Positions 1-6,521 are shown, numbered from the stretch's first letter. The stretch: DNA of 22,255 nt from Candidatus Pacearchaeota archaeon (GCA_016186375.1 JACPLS010000086.1:1-22255); one strand, 5' to 3'. Program-made: numbers and translations. The notes: generated by a model from the sequence alone, not told the origin.

Positions 1-28
1 AAAGCTACAGCTATGATTGACAAAAATT

Positions 29-54
29 CAGGGAGCTGCAACAAGCTCTCCCTG
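29..54. repeat. Hairpin, 7-bp stem
   Basis: CAGGGAG at 29-35 pairs with CTCCCTG at 48-54. AGCT at 34-37 and 44-47 gives an alternative, bulged pairing. It lies in an ORF-free stretch at the window edge, so it could be part of an RNA gene or of the 3' end of a gene outside the window. No T-tract follows it directly, so a simple terminator is not obvious. Confidence 0.4.
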
Positions 55-82
55 TCTTAAAGTAATTCAGATAGAAAAACTT

Positions 83-134
83 TGCCGCAATTCATCTACA
101 GCTTAAAAAGCTGTAAGTTTTCTTGCGGACGGCA
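83..134. other. Two-tier hairpin, possible structured RNA or leader
   Basis: A lower stem of CCGCAA (85-90) with TTGCGG (123-128) encloses an internal loop and a perfect 8-bp upper stem, TACAGCTT (97-104) with AAGCTGTA (108-115), closed by AAA. TGCC (83-86) and GGCA (131-134) could extend the base. The shape (stem, symmetric internal loop, stem) recalls an H/ACA guide hairpin. However, no ACA box follows at the expected distance and no kink-turn is visible, so that reading is weak. The hairpin ends 12 bases before the start codon at 147 and could equally be its leader. Confidence 0.35.
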
Positions 135-146
135 TAAAATTCAAAT

Positions 147-671
147 ATGGAAAATAATACAACAGATTTTGTGATGTCGTGGTTTTATGGAATATTATTG
201 CTAATTTTATTAATTTTTTTTACAAATATTATATCTTATACTTTTCCTAATTCTGTAACAATAGATATATCTCATTTTTTAAATGATAATATTATTATCC
301 TAATTATTATTTCATTTTTATTTTTCTTGGGAAGCTTATTTTATCATATTGGTTTTCCCGCAAATTTAGCTTTTCCAATATTAGATGGTTTTGGGTCTGC
401 CGTCCTAATAAATTTTATTATAAAAATAATAGTTCTATTGGAAAAAAATCTTCCTTCTAACCTTGGACCTGCCTTGGAAAGAAACACTGGTATTTTTTCT
501 TTTGTTATCTTTTTCATAATTATTATATTTGGATATATTTCAATTATAAAGAATTTTAACAATAGGAAAGAGCATGGAGAGGTGGAAGAAATTACAGAAG
601 AAACAATTGAAGATGAAGAGCAACCTCCACACATTAAAAAGACAACAACTAAAAGAATAACTAGGAAATAA
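147..671 (+). CDS. Small polytopic membrane protein, unknown function
   Basis: This encodes 174 residues with four likely membrane segments near residues 12-32, 48-70, 80-100 and 114-134. An acidic stretch (about 142-160, rich in E) and a short basic Lys/Arg/Thr tail follow. The charged tail is probably cytoplasmic. No family signature is recognised. There is neither a TATA-like box at the leaderless distance nor a clear Shine-Dalgarno before the ATG, and the hairpin at 83-134 sits immediately upstream. The long uninterrupted frame and the consistent hydrophobic pattern argue that the gene is real. Its function cannot be inferred, and it stands alone on its strand. Confidence 0.65.
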   Translation: MENNTTDFVMSWFYGILLLILLIFFTNIISYTFPNSVTIDISHFLNDNIIILIIISFLFFLGSLFYHIGFPANLAFPILDGFGSAVLINFIIKIIVLLEKNLPSNLGPALERNTGIFSFVIFFIIIIFGYISIIKNFNNRKEHGEVEEITEETIEDEEQPPHIKKTTTKRITRK

Positions 672-793
672 AACTAATTTATTAGAGTTTTGCAGTTTTT
701 AACAGACAACAAAGATATAAAAGGCCATAATTCTAATAGTTTAAATGGATAATAGTGAAAATAAATTAACAATTCCATGGAGAGAGAAATATA

Positions 794-1234
794 ATGGTGC
801 AACTTAATCCTTATTTGAGGTTTAACGATGGTAAATGCCGTGAGGCAATGAATTTTTACAAAGAAATTTTCGGTGGAGATTTAACTTTCCAGACGGTGGG
901 TGAATCTCCTATGTCCAAGGAAATGCCTGCAGAAGCTCAAAACAAGATCATGCACGCAACACTAAAGAGGGGAGACTTTCAATTCTTCGCCTCTGATATG
1001 ATGAGAGATAAAGCAACTATTGGAGATAATATCTCGCTGGCACTTAATTGCGAAAGTGAAGAGCAAATAAAAACACTTTTTGAAAAATTAAAAGGTGGTG
1101 GAGAAGTTTTTATGCCTCTTGAAAAAGCATTTTGGGGAGGCCTTTTCGGAATGTTGACAGACAAATATGGTATTGAGTGGATGCTAAATTATCAAGAAAA
1201 GTCTGAAAAAGTGGATAAAGATTTATTGGTATGA
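794..1234 (+). CDS. VOC superfamily, PhnB-like protein
   Basis: This 146-residue protein has the features of the PhnB/glyoxalase-like branch of the vicinal oxygen chelate fold. It opens with NPYLRFNDGKCREAMNFYKE, the usual first strand-helix with the A-x-x-FY-x-x-x-F-G pattern. A central H-A-x-L (residues about 54-58) follows, and near the C-terminus GGLFGMLTDKYGIEW. Length is normal for single-domain members. Such proteins bind metal or small molecules, and the exact substrate is unknown. GGAGAG at 779-784 serves as ribosome binding site, and a TATA-like TTTAAATG lies near 740-747. It is probably monocistronic. Confidence 0.85.
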   Translation: MVQLNPYLRFNDGKCREAMNFYKEIFGGDLTFQTVGESPMSKEMPAEAQNKIMHATLKRGDFQFFASDMMRDKATIGDNISLALNCESEEQIKTLFEKLKGGGEVFMPLEKAFWGGLFGMLTDKYGIEWMLNYQEKSEKVDKDLLV

Positions 1235-1285
1235 TTCTTATTTTGATATCAAACCCTAAATAAATCAGTATAGATAGATAATACC

Positions 1286-1523
1286 TGCTGTAGTGTGTAG
1301 GTTCATGGCTTTTGTTACCAGTTCAAAAAGTAATAAAAATAATTATTATAGAAGAAAAATAATCTAATCAAATAATTTACTTATCTTTCAATAATATAGT
1401 AAGAGAGTATTAAGACCTAATAATGATTTTATAATTATTTTATCTAATATAAAATAACTATTATTAAAAATCATAAAGAGTGGTGACATTTCTATTGAAC
1501 CTACACATAATATGTGCTGTAGT
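1286..1523. mobile_element. MITE-like nested inverted-repeat element
   Basis: This ORF-free stretch contains a perfect 12-bp inverted repeat, TGTGTAGGTTCA (1294-1305) and TGAACCTACACA (1496-1507). Inside it is a second, longer imperfect inverted repeat, 1423-1443 against 1449-1474, with a 5-base loop. The 9-mer TGCTGTAGT occurs directly at both outer ends (1286-1294 and 1515-1523), like a target-site duplication, although 7 bases separate the right copy from its arm. The interior is very A+T-rich with no reading frame. The layout fits a small non-autonomous element or a long structured RNA. It fills most of the 322-base gap between the flanking genes. Confidence 0.45.
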
Positions 1524-1528
1524 TAACC

Positions 1529-1535
1529 TTATAAT
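1529..1535 (+). promoter_or_regulatory. TATA-like box of the GTPase gene
   Basis: TTATAAT lies 28 to 22 bases before the ATG at 1557 with no Shine-Dalgarno in between. This fits a leaderless archaeal transcript and supports the chosen start. Confidence 0.4.
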
Positions 1536-1556
1536 CTTCTATTTCATCTTCTTAAA

Positions 1557-2309
1557 ATGGGATTTTGGCCTTTGGCAGAGAGAGTTCTAAGAGAAGCAAA
1601 CATAATTCTCCTAGTCGGAGATGCAAGAATGCCTCTCCTTTCGAAAAATTCTGAAATTGAAAGAAAATCTGAAATATTAAAAAAACCTTTGGTTTATGTA
1701 TATAATAAAATAGACCTTTTATCTAATAATTCATTAATTGATGCTAAGAATAACTATAAAGAGGCATTTTTTGTCTCTGCGAGTAAGAATTTAGGAATTA
1801 AAGGTCTTAGAAAACATCTTCAGATAACAGCTAAGAAACTTGGAATAAAAGAACCTAAAATAGGAGTTGTTGGGTACCCAAATGTGGGAAAAAGCGCAGT
1901 AATTAATGCTCTTGCAAGGAGAGCAAAAGCAGAGATTGCTGATATGCCCGGAACTACAAGAGGTGTGCAGTGGATAAAGGCAGGAGGTCTTGATATTCTT
2001 GATTCCCCTGGTGTTATTCCTTATAAAGATAAAAGCTCTGATTTAGTATTAATAGGATCTAAGAGCCCCGATAAAATCTCTAATCCTGATAAAGTCGCAT
2101 TTGAAATTATACAACTCTTTATTAGCAAGGATAAAAAGAAATTAGAAGAATTTTATGGAATAAATTTCCCCCCTGTTGAAGAGCATGGTGATATTCTAAT
2201 AAAGATAGGTAGAAGAAGAGGTTTCTTGAAAAAAGGCGGTGAGGTTGATGAGACTAAAGCAGCGATTTCTTTAATTAGGGATTGGCAAAAAGGGAGACTA
2301 AGATTTTGA
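1557..2309 (+). CDS. Circularly permuted GTPase, RbgA/YlqF-like
   Basis: This 250-residue protein shows GTPase motifs in permuted order. G4 NKID (50-53) and G5 SASK (74-77) come first. Then come the P-loop GYPNVGKS (106-113), G2 GTTRG (132-136) and G3 DSPG (149-152). A DAR motif (22-24) near the N-terminus is typical of the YlqF/RbgA/MMR1-HSR1 group. Members help assemble the large ribosomal subunit and hydrolyse GTP in the cytoplasm. The C-terminal part (about 170-250) is a helical RNA-binding-like tail rich in Lys/Arg. The start is supported by a TATA-like box at 1529-1535. Which archaeal subfamily it belongs to is not settled here. Confidence 0.9.
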   Translation: MGFWPLAERVLREANIILLVGDARMPLLSKNSEIERKSEILKKPLVYVYNKIDLLSNNSLIDAKNNYKEAFFVSASKNLGIKGLRKHLQITAKKLGIKEPKIGVVGYPNVGKSAVINALARRAKAEIADMPGTTRGVQWIKAGGLDILDSPGVIPYKDKSSDLVLIGSKSPDKISNPDKVAFEIIQLFISKDKKKLEEFYGINFPPVEEHGDILIKIGRRRGFLKKGGEVDETKAAISLIRDWQKGRLRF

Positions 2310-2377
2310 AGTGTAAATGCGGAGCAGTTTTTCAAGTCCCTATAAAAAGTGACGGGGTAATAATCAAGAAAGATTAA
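2306..2377 (+). CDS. Possible 23-residue Cys-containing peptide
   Basis: A TTG-initiated frame overlaps the stop of the GTPase gene (TTTTGA) and encodes 23 residues beginning LKCKCGAVFQVP and ending IIKKD. The CxC near the N-terminus and the translational-coupling geometry resemble half of a small zinc-ribbon protein. The evidence is only the composition and the overlap. A chance frame is quite possible. Confidence 0.25.
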   Translation: MKCKCGAVFQVPIKSDGVIIKKD

Positions 2378-2393
2378 TAAAGATTTATTCTAA

Positions 2394-2415
2394 TTAACAG
2401 TTGTTAAAAATTTTT
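2394..2415. terminator. Candidate bidirectional terminator
   Basis: TTAACA (2394-2399) and TGTTAA (2402-2407) form an inverted repeat, followed by AAAAATTTTT (2406-2415). This gives a T-tract on both strands, exactly between the convergent GTPase and disA genes. Archaeal termination often needs only T-tracts. Confidence 0.35.
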
Positions 2416-2421
2416 AATAAA

Positions 2422-3552
2422 TTATTTCAGTTGCCAGGGATTGAGCTTGATCTTTTCAATCTCGTCCTTGAAAATGCGTGCTTTATCCTCTCCGATAATA
2501 TCAAAATAGAGCTTAATATTTGAATGTATGGCTTCTCCAAGTGATCCTGCTTCTTTTAACAGTTTTGCTATATCTTGTTCTTGAAGAGATGTTTTTGATA
2601 AAATACGCCATCCTTTAATTGGCTCTATTTGAATAAGTGCTTCATACGCCATAGCCTTTAAAATATTCTCGGGATCAAGAAGCTCGTCGTAAGTGAGACT
2701 TTCCAGAAGAATTTTTGATTTTTTGACATCTAATTTTGTGTAATCTTTAATAATGAGGTTTAATTCTTTTTCGACTCCTGAAGTAATTTCCTTTAATCTT
2801 GTTTTTAATAGAGTGCCCTCATTTCCAAGTTCAACTATAAATCTTTTCATATCCTCTGAAATCCTTTGAATAAGCCTGCCTTTTTGAATAACAAATATGG
2901 CCTGATGAAGGCTTGGATAATTCCTAAGCTCCAGCTTATTTAATTTATCAATATAATTGTCAAAAAGGTCCCTTTGCTTTTCAAGAAGCTGAATATTCTC
3001 ATTGGTTTTTCTTCTAATATCTTCTGTATTTTTTAAGTTATACTTTATATTTTTGTAATAAATATTTATGTCTCTTTTTTTCTCTGAAATTGCTATGACA
3101 AGGCTGCCAGATTGTTTCGCCGTTCTTTCGGCTGCCTTATGCCTAGTTCCTGTTTCAGAAGTTTTAATCTTACTATCTGGAGTAAGAAGAACATTTGCGT
3201 GCACTATCCTCTTCACATCTTTAGAAAGTATTATTGCTCCATCCATTTTTGATAATTCTATTAACCTTTGGGGCGTAAATCTGCAATTAACCCTAAAGCC
3301 GCCATCAATTAACGGAATTATTGTTTCACTTTCAAGAGCAATCAAAGCGCCTTTTCCTGATTTTAATACTCCATCAATTGCGTTTCTTAAATTTGTTCCT
3401 GGAGCTACTGTCTTTAGAATAGAGGAAAACTCTTCTTCTGACACCCTTCCATTACTATTGTTCTGAACAGGCGGTAGGATTGTTATCTGCACTTCTTTTT
3501 TTTCTTCTTTCTTTTCGTCTAAATTAGCATTGCTATTAAATTCTAAGTTCAT
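2422..3552 (-). CDS. disA: DisA-type diadenylate cyclase
   Basis: The product has 376 residues, close to bacterial DisA (about 360). It makes c-di-AMP from two ATP. The DAC domain (about 38-170) carries DGA (104-106) and GTRHKAAERTA (135-145), the DGA and RHR-type catalytic motifs. The second motif reads RHK instead of RHR. A long helical linker follows (about 175-315). The C-terminus (about 316-370) aligns by eye with the DisA helix-hairpin-helix DNA-binding domain, so the architecture is full length. The N-terminus has about 25 extra acidic/lysine-rich residues. GAGGGA just upstream of the ATG is a ribosome binding site. The gene is divergent from the lipoprotein gene at 3713 across a palindrome. 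No c-di-AMP phosphodiesterase is visible nearby. Confidence 0.88.
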   Translation of the reverse strand: MNLEFNSNANLDEKKEEKKEVQITILPPVQNNSNGRVSEEEFSSILKTVAPGTNLRNAIDGVLKSGKGALIALESETIIPLIDGGFRVNCRFTPQRLIELSKMDGAIILSKDVKRIVHANVLLTPDSKIKTSETGTRHKAAERTAKQSGSLVIAISEKKRDINIYYKNIKYNLKNTEDIRRKTNENIQLLEKQRDLFDNYIDKLNKLELRNYPSLHQAIFVIQKGRLIQRISEDMKRFIVELGNEGTLLKTRLKEITSGVEKELNLIIKDYTKLDVKKSKILLESLTYDELLDPENILKAMAYEALIQIEPIKGWRILSKTSLQEQDIAKLLKEAGSLGEAIHSNIKLYFDIIGEDKARIFKDEIEKIKLNPWQLK

Positions 3553-3620
3553 CTACGTCCCTCTTTTTAATTTTATTCTCAATTAACAAACATCAAGAGT
3601 ATTTAATTCTTTTGTAGTAT

Positions 3621-3646
3621 TTTATCGACGAATGCTCGTCGATAAA
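3621..3646. promoter_or_regulatory. Perfect 11-bp palindrome in divergent promoter region
   Basis: TTTATCGACGA (3621-3631) and TCGTCGATAAA (3636-3646) are separated by ATGC. The element lies in the 160-base region between disA (minus) and the lipoprotein gene (plus), a usual place for an operator. One arm, TCGTCGATAAA, recurs exactly at 15147-15157. It could also be a transcript hairpin. Confidence 0.5.
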
Positions 3647-3712
3647 GTTATTGGATTATAATGGATTTTATATCACAACAATCTTTTTTAATTAAATAAA
3701 AGAGATTTACTT

Positions 3713-4342
3713 ATGAAGAAAGAATTCATTAAGGCAGTTAAGAATAACTTATCCACCTCTATTCTTATTTTGTTTTCTGGATGCACAACTTATAGAACAC
3801 AGACACAAAATTATTATTTACCTAGAAATGATGGATATAATTCGATCAGGCAAGAAGCACTAGAAAACAAACTATATAATGTAATTCCAAGACACAGAGA
3901 ACAGGTAAAATTGTATGATTTACCTCATTGGATTCCCTGGGCATTAATGGGAAATGATGATAATGGTATTTTTGGAGAAAACTCGGGAAAGAGGCCATAT
4001 AAACTTGAAATTGGCACCAAAACATTTTGTTCTTGGACAGCAAGAAATCCTATGCATAATCTATTTTTCTATGTTCCTCCTCTTGGTACGGCTGGATTAA
4101 AGAAACATCATACCTTTTCTTTAATAAAATGTGATAATATGGGACTAAAATTATTTTCAACACAAAAAGGATCTGTTTTTCTTGAAGGTAATAACACATT
4201 TCAATTAAGTTTTTATGATTTTAAGCCTTTTATTTCATTCAAATTATCATATTCTAAAAATAGACGGTTTGATTTTTATGCTGGCGGAAGGCCAGAAGGT
4301 GCTTTCGGATTTAAATTCCGACCTATAAAGAAGAGGAAATAG
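3713..4342 (+). CDS. Putative lipoprotein, unknown function
   Basis: This 209-residue protein has a signal sequence (basic start, hydrophobic 14-22) ending in FSGC, with Cys24 as probable lipidation site. No further membrane helix is present, so it should sit on the outer face of the membrane. The middle part, with GNDDNGIFGE and RNPMHNLFFYV, resembles from memory uncharacterised small bacterial proteins. The C-terminal third is aromatic and beta-rich (SFYDFKPFISFKLSY). T/A-rich sequence at about 3685-3699 could hold its promoter. The bacterial flavour suggests transfer. The function is unknown. Confidence 0.6.
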   Translation: MKKEFIKAVKNNLSTSILILFSGCTTYRTQTQNYYLPRNDGYNSIRQEALENKLYNVIPRHREQVKLYDLPHWIPWALMGNDDNGIFGENSGKRPYKLEIGTKTFCSWTARNPMHNLFFYVPPLGTAGLKKHHTFSLIKCDNMGLKLFSTQKGSVFLEGNNTFQLSFYDFKPFISFKLSYSKNRRFDFYAGGRPEGAFGFKFRPIKKRK

Positions 4343-4347
4343 TAAAG

Positions 4348-4355
4348 TTTAAACA
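4348..4355 (+). promoter_or_regulatory. TATA-like box of the AbrB antitoxin gene
   Basis: TTTAAACA lies 29 to 22 bases before the ATG at 4377, with no Shine-Dalgarno. This is the spacing of a leaderless archaeal promoter. Confidence 0.5.
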
Positions 4356-4376
4356 TATCACGATATATCTCATATA

Positions 4377-4589
4377 ATGACAGAGATAAATACGTTAGCA
4401 AGAAAATGGGGAGATTCAATAGCAATAATTATTCCTAAAAAAATAGCTGAAGCTGAAAAAATAATTCCAGAGTCTAAGGTAAGATTAATAATAAAAAAGG
4501 AGGATGATTTGAGTGATTTATTTGGTAAGCCCTCATTAAAAAAGATTCCTCAAGAATTAAAGAATGAAGAGCGAAGAGGATGGGAATGA
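4377..4589 (+). CDS. vapB: AbrB/SpoVT-type antitoxin (VapB)
   Basis: This 70-residue protein starts with a swapped-hairpin AbrB domain: ARKWGDSIAIIIPKKIAEAE (residues 8-27), the typical pattern of strand, G-(N/D)-S, strand and IPK-x-I. The acidic/basic C-terminal tail (about 43-70) normally wraps the PIN toxin. It is leaderless with a TATA-like box at 4348-4355. Its 3' end overlaps the start of the toxin frame (4564) by 26 bases, the usual coupled antitoxin-toxin arrangement. Because the toxin is interrupted, this may now be an orphan antitoxin that still regulates its own promoter. Confidence 0.8.
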   Translation: MTEINTLARKWGDSIAIIIPKKIAEAEKIIPESKVRLIIKKEDDLSDLFGKPSLKKIPQELKNEERRGWE

Positions 4590-5070
4590 AACCCTGTTCT
4601 ATGATACTTATGCTTTATATGCAATAGCTTTGGGACAAGAAAGCTATTTAAAATTTAGCAAGGATCATGAAATGTCAAGAACTCCGGAATAAATTCCGGA
4701 GCGTGTCTGGAGTTCTTGAGCACATCGAAAATTATTTTTGCTTTCTCTCAAACTTAAGTAAGGAGTTTACGCAAAAATAATTTTCTTAGTATTAACAAGT
4801 TTAATGAATTTATATGAGCTATGTTATTTATTAATCAAAGAAAATAAAGAAAATTTAGCTGAAGAATTTCTTAAAAGACTTGCTAACAATTGTGTTAATA
4901 TAAATACGGAAGATATAAAAGAAGCAGCAAGATTTAGATTTAAAGAAATCAAAAGAAAATTATCTTATTTAGATTGTTTGGGATATGTGCTCGCAAAAAA
5001 GCACAATGTTAAATTTCTTACAGGAGATATAGCCTTTAAAGAAATTCCAAATGTAAAATATGTTCATTGA
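4564..5070 (+). pseudogene. vapC: Interrupted PIN-domain toxin (VapC)
   Basis: The 5' part (4564-4674) encodes the PIN start LFYDTYALYAIALGQESYL, with the first catalytic Asp. The 3' part (4786-5070) encodes LVLTSLMNLYELCYLL (Glu), SYLDCLGYVLA (Asp) and FLTGD (Asp), then ends in NVKYVH. Both parts are in the same frame. Between them lie 111 bases with three in-frame stops (TAA, TGA, TAA). Removing exactly 4675-4785 restores a continuous 131-residue VapC of normal length with all four acidic residues, so neither fragment alone can be an active nuclease. An ATG at 4804 could express a toxin fragment. The convergent gene at 5090 begins 19 bases further on. Confidence 0.75.
4675..4785. mobile_element. 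Two-hairpin insertion inside vapC
   Basis: The first hairpin is TCAAGAACTCC (4675-4685) with GGAGTTCTTGA (4709-4719). Nested in it is CTCCGGAAT (4682-4690) with ATTCCGGAG (4693-4701). Because CTCC is shared, the two pairings compete. The second is a perfect 15-bp inverted repeat, GAAAATTATTTTTGC (4727-4741) with GCAAAAATAATTTTC (4771-4785). The outer ends of the two hairpins coincide with the points where the PIN reading frame stops and resumes, and the length is a multiple of three. No target-site duplication is seen. A MITE-like or REP-like insertion is most likely. A spliced intron is an alternative, but no bulge-helix-bulge is visible. Confidence 0.6.
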
Positions 5071-5089
5071 ACTTATCAGTCAGGAAAAG

Positions 5090-5674
5090 CTAAACTGGAG
5101 CGGGAAGAGGCTGAATTGATGGAGCTTTATAACTTTCAACAATTTCAGCAAGTTTTTCAAGACCTTTTTTGATTGCACTTTTTCTTGGAGGAAAATAGTC
5201 GGCTCGAATGACGTAAAAAGAAAAAGAACGTAAAGTAGTACCAAAAGCAATACTATAATCTGCAATGGCATGATCTGCATCTCTTTTTGAAATATGAGGA
5301 AGGAAATATAATGAAGAAATTAATGCAAACATTGGCCCACCGAGTTTACAATTATTTTTATGCAATTCAACACGAAAATCTAATAAACTTTTTTCAAAAG
5401 ATCTAATTTCTAAATCTTCAATTTCATTATTTATTTTCTGAAAACGATGACTCAAATATAAGCAAAATGGTATAATTACTATTCCAAAATGTCCATGATA
5501 GACAAGTCCGCTGGATTCTAGTATTGGTGCAACTGTTAAAAGTTTATTCGCTAAATCTGCTTCAGTTCTTCCAGTTGTCCAGTTATATGCACCTACAGAC
5601 GCATTTACGCCTTTCATTATTGCTTCATCTAACGCACTATACGCTTTACTGATTATGTTCCTCATAATTCTCAT
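5090..5674 (-). CDS. Unknown protein with two membrane segments
   Basis: This 194-residue protein has an amphipathic N-terminal part with ASVGAYNWTTGRTEADLANK (25-44), a membrane segment at about 62-77, a Glu/Arg-rich helix (80-108), a second hydrophobic segment (112-126) and a less hydrophobic one (140-158). The C-terminal tail is rich in proline (QPLPAPV). No catalytic motif is evident. AAGGAG about 11 bases upstream of the ATG at 5674 supports that start, and an in-frame ATG at 5665 is possible. It is convergent with the broken vapC and divergent from the DGR-like gene at 5766. It resembles, from memory only, conserved unknown proteins of DPANN archaea. Confidence 0.65.
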   Translation of the reverse strand: MRIMRNIISKAYSALDEAIMKGVNASVGAYNWTTGRTEADLANKLLTVAPILESSGLVYHGHFGIVIIPFCLYLSHRFQKINNEIEDLEIRSFEKSLLDFRVELHKNNCKLGGPMFALISSLYFLPHISKRDADHAIADYSIAFGTTLRSFSFYVIRADYFPPRKSAIKKGLEKLAEIVESYKAPSIQPLPAPV

Positions 5675-5736
5675 AGTAATTTTCTCTCCTTAAAAACTTT
5701 TCTCTGTAACCCCTTAAAAGTTAAAATAAGGAAATG

Positions 5737-5745
5737 TTTTTAAAT
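5737..5745 (+). promoter_or_regulatory. TATA-like box of the DGR-like target gene
   Basis: TTTTTAAAT lies 29 to 21 bases before the ATG at 5766, with a purine-rich GGAAAT (possible BRE) just upstream and no Shine-Dalgarno. It is probably also the main promoter for the downstream operon, since the next gene starts only 14 bases after this one ends. Confidence 0.5.
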
Positions 5746-5765
5746 GCATTTCTGTATGAAATAAT

Positions 5766-6521
5766 ATGGAAAAATCACAAGAGCAAGAAAGAAGTCCACA
5801 ACTATACAATAAATCTAATTATATTATTTTACCAGGAAGAACACATGGAAAACATGAGTTTGAGGATCTTTTTGTAGCGAAATATAGATTAAGGTCAGAT
5901 GATTTAGTAAGAAAGGTTGCAAAAAATCTTGGTTTAAGAGCAATGAATACAAGATCAGGATTATTTGGAAGAGCATTCATAGGAGAAATTGATTGGAATA
6001 ACGCATTAAAATTAAATTTATCTCTTAAGGGAGAAACTCTCTCGCCAAGAAGATTTATTGACTTTAAGGAGCTTTTAGAATTTGGACTTAATGGTGGAGC
6101 AGTTTATGATGGAACAGGAAAAAAAATAAAGGATTTAAGAGTAATAAAAGTAGTTTATTATGAAATATTTGCAAAAAAAGATCCTTGGAGGGGAGAATGG
6201 CTTGATGCATATTTTGAAGAAAATGATATAAAAGGAGAATATTCTATAAGTTATAATCATTATTTATCTGGAAAAGAATTAAAACCTGGAATATCAGAGC
6301 CATTGCAAGATTGTTTAAGAATAAAAGAATATTTATTTCATTTAAGATTTAATGGTCAAGGTTTACCTATTAAAGAGGAAAATTTTAACTATTTTCCTCC
6401 TTATAATAATTCTGTCGCGTGGTTCTACGCGGATTCGGGCAGGGCTATCCTGAGCTGCGACGGGGATCCGTCCGACACGGATTCCTCGCTTGGGGTACGT
6501 CATGCACGCAAAAAATTTTAA
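5766..6521 (+). CDS. Probable DGR target (variable) protein
   Basis: This 251-residue protein has an N-terminal domain of unknown fold, a DGTGKKI segment (about 119-125), PWRGEWLDAYF (about 140-150), SYNHYLSGKELKPGISEPLQ and FNGQGLP. Its last 37 residues begin NSVAWFYADS and end SSLGVRHARKK. From memory this layout matches retroelement-diversified proteins of DPANN archaea, whose C-terminal variable region keeps VA-x-F and LGVR-x-AR and varies in between. The terminal 99 bases are about 64% G+C and 13% A by hand count, against roughly 30% G+C before them. That is expected when template adenines have been replaced. Such proteins usually display variable binding surfaces. No signal peptide is seen. 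The start is supported by the TATA box at 5737-5745. Confidence 0.7.
   Translation: MEKSQEQERSPQLYNKSNYIILPGRTHGKHEFEDLFVAKYRLRSDDLVRKVAKNLGLRAMNTRSGLFGRAFIGEIDWNNALKLNLSLKGETLSPRRFIDFKELLEFGLNGGAVYDGTGKKIKDLRVIKVVYYEIFAKKDPWRGEWLDAYFEENDIKGEYSISYNHYLSGKELKPGISEPLQDCLRIKEYLFHLRFNGQGLPIKEENFNYFPPYNNSVAWFYADSGRAILSCDGDPSDTDSSLGVRHARKKF
6411..6509 (+). other. Candidate DGR variable region (VR)
   Basis: This block of 33 codons (residues 216-248 of the preceding gene) changes composition abruptly at both edges. GAT, GGC, ATC, AGC, GAC and TCC codons are interspersed with codons that look fixed (GCG, TCG, CTG, TGC, CCG, ACG). This is consistent with AAY template codons mutated at their adenines. 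The 3' end (CTTGGGGTACGTCATGCACG) contains few adenines and could act as the homing-initiation end. No template repeat or reverse transcriptase was found in the window on either strand, so it would have to be supplied from elsewhere in the genome. Confidence 0.65.

Noticed and set aside
85..104. On the minus strand AGATGAATTGCGG, recalling the conserved AGATGAATGACTG of RNase P RNA
   Set aside because: Only about eight bases agree, and the other conserved segments (ACAGAACCC and the partner region) are missing.
745..807. Short upstream frame of 20 residues overlapping the VOC gene start
   Set aside because: It has no ribosome binding site and no recognisable content, and it runs into the clear start at 794 in another frame.
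4660..4800. Programmed ribosomal bypass over the vapC insertion
   Set aside because: The codon before the gap (ATG) and the last codon of the gap (TTC) do not match as take-off and landing codons, so bypass is less likely than a disabling insertion.
4804..5070. Independent 88-residue gene
   Set aside because: It is the C-terminal part of a PIN domain in frame with the upstream piece and lacks the first catalytic Asp, so it is annotated as part of the interrupted toxin.
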